The position numbers and the translations under genes were made by a program. DNA of 6,993 nucleotides from Chloroflexota bacterium (GTDB taxonomy: Bacteria > Chloroflexota > Limnocylindria > Limnocylindrales > CSP1-4). Below, one piece after another: positions 5,327 through 6,993 of the stretch (position 1 is its first letter; every line of letters begins with the position of its first letter). Where the stretch lies: positions 1 through 6,993 of the forward strand of contig JAOUEG010000091.1 of NCBI GenBank assembly GCA_029858845.1. The letters run 5' to 3'. The notes under the pieces are model-generated. The model was not told the DNA's origin and searched no databases. It saw only the letters and a list, made by a program, of their open reading frames with translations.

Positions 5327-6697
5327 ATGGCGTCATCGGATTCCCGGCAGACGAAGTTCATCCTCGACGAGTCGCGGATCCCACGGACCTGGTACAACAT
5401 CGCTGCCGATCTTCCCGTCGCGCCGTCGCCGCCACTGCATCCAGGGACCGGCCAGCCCATCGGTCCGGACGACCTGGCGCCGCTCTTCCCGATGGCACTC
5501 ATCGGCCAGGAAGTGTCCGCCGAGCGCGAGATCGAGATCCCGGAGCCGGTGCGCGACGCCTACCGCCTGTACCGCCCCAGCCCGCTGTATCGCGCCCATC
5601 GACTGGAGCGCGCGCTCGATACGCCGGCCCACATCTACTACAAGTACGAGGGGGTCAGCCCGGCCGGTAGCCACAAGCCGAACACGGCGATCCCGCAGGC
5701 GTTCTACAGCCGGGAGGCGGGCGTGCGGCGCATCGCGACCGAGACCGGAGCTGGCCAGTGGGGCAGCGCCATGGCCTTCGCGGGCGCCCTGTTCGATCTC
5801 GAGGTCAAGGTCTACATGGTCCGCGCCAGCTATGACCAGAAGCCGTACCGGCGGATCCTCATGGAGACGTACGGAGCGGAGGTGGTCGCCAGTCCCTCCG
5901 TGACCACCGAGTACGGGCGGAAGGTGCTGAGCGAGACGCCGGGCAACCCCGGCTCGCTGGGCATCGCGATCAGCGAAGCCGTCGAAGACGCCGCGACCCG
6001 GGATGACACCAAGTACGCTCTCGGGTCGGTCCTGAATCACGTCCTGCTTCACCAGACGGTCGTCGGCCAGGAGGCCCTCGAGCAGATGGAGATGGCCGGC
6101 GAGATGCCCGATGTCATCGTCGCCTGCACCGGCGGGGGATCGAACTTCGCCGGTCTGACCTTCCCGTTCCTGGGGCGCAACTTCCGGGAAGGGGCCGGGC
6201 ACCGGATCATCGCCGCAGAGCCGGAAGCCGCACCCAGCCTGACCCGCGGGGTGTACGCCTACGACTTCGGTGACACCGGGCGCCTTACCCCACTGATCAA
6301 GATGCACACGCTGGGCGCCGACTTCATCCCGGAGCCGATCCATGCCGGCGGGCTTCGCTACCACGGGATGGCGCCCCTGGTGAGCCTCCTCAAGGAGCAT
6401 GGCTTCATCGAGGCCCGAAGCATCCACCAGCGCGCCAGCTTCGAGGCTGGCGTCGCCTTCGCCCGGGCGGAGGGCATCCTGCCGGCACCGGAGCCCACCC
6501 ACGCCCTTCGCGTGGCCATGGACGAGGCCATCGCGGCCCGCGAGGCCGGCGAGTCGAAGGTCATCCTGTTGAACCTCTGCGGCCACGGCCATTTCGATCT
6601 CGCCTCGTACGAGCGGTACCTGCAGGGCTCGCTCGAAGACTACGAGTACCCGACCGAGAAGGTCGAAGCTGCATTGGCTGGTCTGCCGACCGTCTGA
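5327..6697 (+). CDS. trpB2: TrpB2-type tryptophan synthase beta chain (TrpB-like PLP enzyme)
   Basis: PLP-dependent enzyme of the TrpB2 branch, 456 residues; this branch is longer than TrpB1 (about 400). It condenses indole with serine (or a serine derivative) to form tryptophan. K117 in GSHKPNTA is the likely Schiff-base lysine. E139 in ETGAGQWG is the likely catalytic glutamate; the GQWG form marks TrpB2. GGGSN at 269-273 binds the cofactor phosphate. NLCGHGHFD at 416-424 is the C-terminal cofactor loop, with C418 at a position that is usually Ser. The N-terminal extension with ESRIPRTWYNI (15-25) is typical of TrpB2. No trpA, trpC or other trp gene is visible, so indole salvage or a stand-alone role is plausible. 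ATG 5327 is preceded by AGGGAGG at 5315-5321, 5 bases away; the longer upstream frame from 5057 lies partly in thpR and lacks TrpB homology. Confidence 0.95.
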   Translation: MASSDSRQTKFILDESRIPRTWYNIAADLPVAPSPPLHPGTGQPIGPDDLAPLFPMALIGQEVSAEREIEIPEPVRDAYRLYRPSPLYRAHRLERALDTPAHIYYKYEGVSPAGSHKPNTAIPQAFYSREAGVRRIATETGAGQWGSAMAFAGALFDLEVKVYMVRASYDQKPYRRILMETYGAEVVASPSVTTEYGRKVLSETPGNPGSLGIAISEAVEDAATRDDTKYALGSVLNHVLLHQTVVGQEALEQMEMAGEMPDVIVACTGGGSNFAGLTFPFLGRNFREGAGHRIIAAEPEAAPSLTRGVYAYDFGDTGRLTPLIKMHTLGADFIPEPIHAGGLRYHGMAPLVSLLKEHGFIEARSIHQRASFEAGVAFARAEGILPAPEPTHALRVAMDEAIAAREAGESKVILLNLCGHGHFDLASYERYLQGSLEDYEYPTEKVEAALAGLPTV

Positions 6698-6731
6698 TCG
6701 ACGGCTGCACAGTCGCGAAAGGGCGGGGAAG

Positions 6732-6977
6732 ATGCCACGATTGGCCTGCTGGTCATGCGGGCGCCAGATCTACACCGTGTCGCCGCTCGAGTCGCTGTTC
6801 ACCGAGGAGCGCCGTTGCCCGCGGTGCGGGGCATTCTTGGACCGTGAGCGGCGAGAGAGCGAGCGACGCCAGGGCAACCGGCGGCGGAACCCGCCGGATG
6901 ATCCCGGGCCGCCGCCGGGTGAAGGCGAGCGGCGCGTCGCCGACCGGCGCGTGAACCGGCGGCGCGCGGGCGGCTGA
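6732..6977 (+). CDS. Small zinc-ribbon protein with arginine-rich tail
   Basis: An 81-residue protein of unknown function. Residues 1-35 form a probable zinc ribbon with two CxxCG knuckles, C6-W-S-C9-G and C29-P-R-C32-G, 19 residues apart. Residues 36-81 are low-complexity and strongly basic: two blocks carry the spacing RRxxxRR (ERRQGNRRR at 44-52 and ERRVADRRV at 66-74), separated by a proline/glycine/acidic linker. The tail suggests nucleic-acid or acidic-partner binding, which is inference. ATG 6732 follows AAAGGG (6718-6723) and GGGG (6725-6728). The 34-base gap after trpB2, without a promoter-like element, suggests co-transcription. It is supported as a real gene by the paired cysteine motifs and by a ribosome-binding site; sequence similarity could not be tested. 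Confidence 0.72.
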   Translation: MPRLACWSCGRQIYTVSPLESLFTEERRCPRCGAFLDRERRESERRQGNRRRNPPDDPGPPPGEGERRVADRRVNRRRAGG

Positions 6978-6993
6978 GCGGACACCTACCGAC

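Noticed and set aside
5333..6592. 419-codon open frame on the - strand
   Set aside because: Lies wholly antisense to trpB2 in the mirrored codon frame, with low-complexity composition and no family motifs.

Overview
The window is a compact, very GC-rich stretch of bacterial chromosome in which every supported gene lies on the + strand. GC-rich third codon positions, short gaps and ordinary housekeeping functions suggest a free-living, high-GC bacterium. The gene set (FtsH, M20 dipeptidase, a short DnaB-like ATPase, family I pyrophosphatase, RNA 2',3'-cyclic phosphodiesterase, stand-alone TrpB2) reminds me of uncultured Chloroflexota of the Limnocylindria/Ellin6529 kind. That taxonomic guess is an impression, not something the sequence proves. 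I see no mobile element, phage gene, CRISPR array, tRNA or rRNA.

Layout: (1) 1-1125, the 3' part of ftsH, entering the window at its Walker B motif and followed by a strong GC hairpin at 1153-1177. (2) 1281-2669, an M20 metallopeptidase with its own -10 box and Shine-Dalgarno site. (3) 2794-3873, a DnaB-like RecA-fold ATPase lacking the DnaB N-terminal domain. (4) 3959-4486, inorganic pyrophosphatase, apparently on a leaderless transcript, overlapping by 4 bases with (5) 4483-5154, a 2H-phosphoesterase (ThpR type). (6) 5327-6697, TrpB2-type tryptophan synthase beta chain, followed after 34 bases by (7) 6732-6977, a small zinc-ribbon protein with an arginine-rich tail. No gene-free stretch exceeds 175 bases.

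The genes look like separate short transcription units rather than one pathway. Pyrophosphatase-ThpR and TrpB2-zinc ribbon look co-transcribed. Upstream of four units there is a -10-like hexamer (TATGAT, TACGCT, TACACT, TAGGCT) at a sensible distance from the start codon, which gives a consistent promoter picture. The most unusual item is the truncated DnaB-like ATPase. It keeps Walker A, Walker B and the KxR arginine-finger motif but has lost the glutamine of motif H3, and it sits among housekeeping genes with no replication or phage neighbours. I found no clear multi-gene novel system; the remaining points of interest are local (motif variants, palindromes, the small zinc-ribbon protein).
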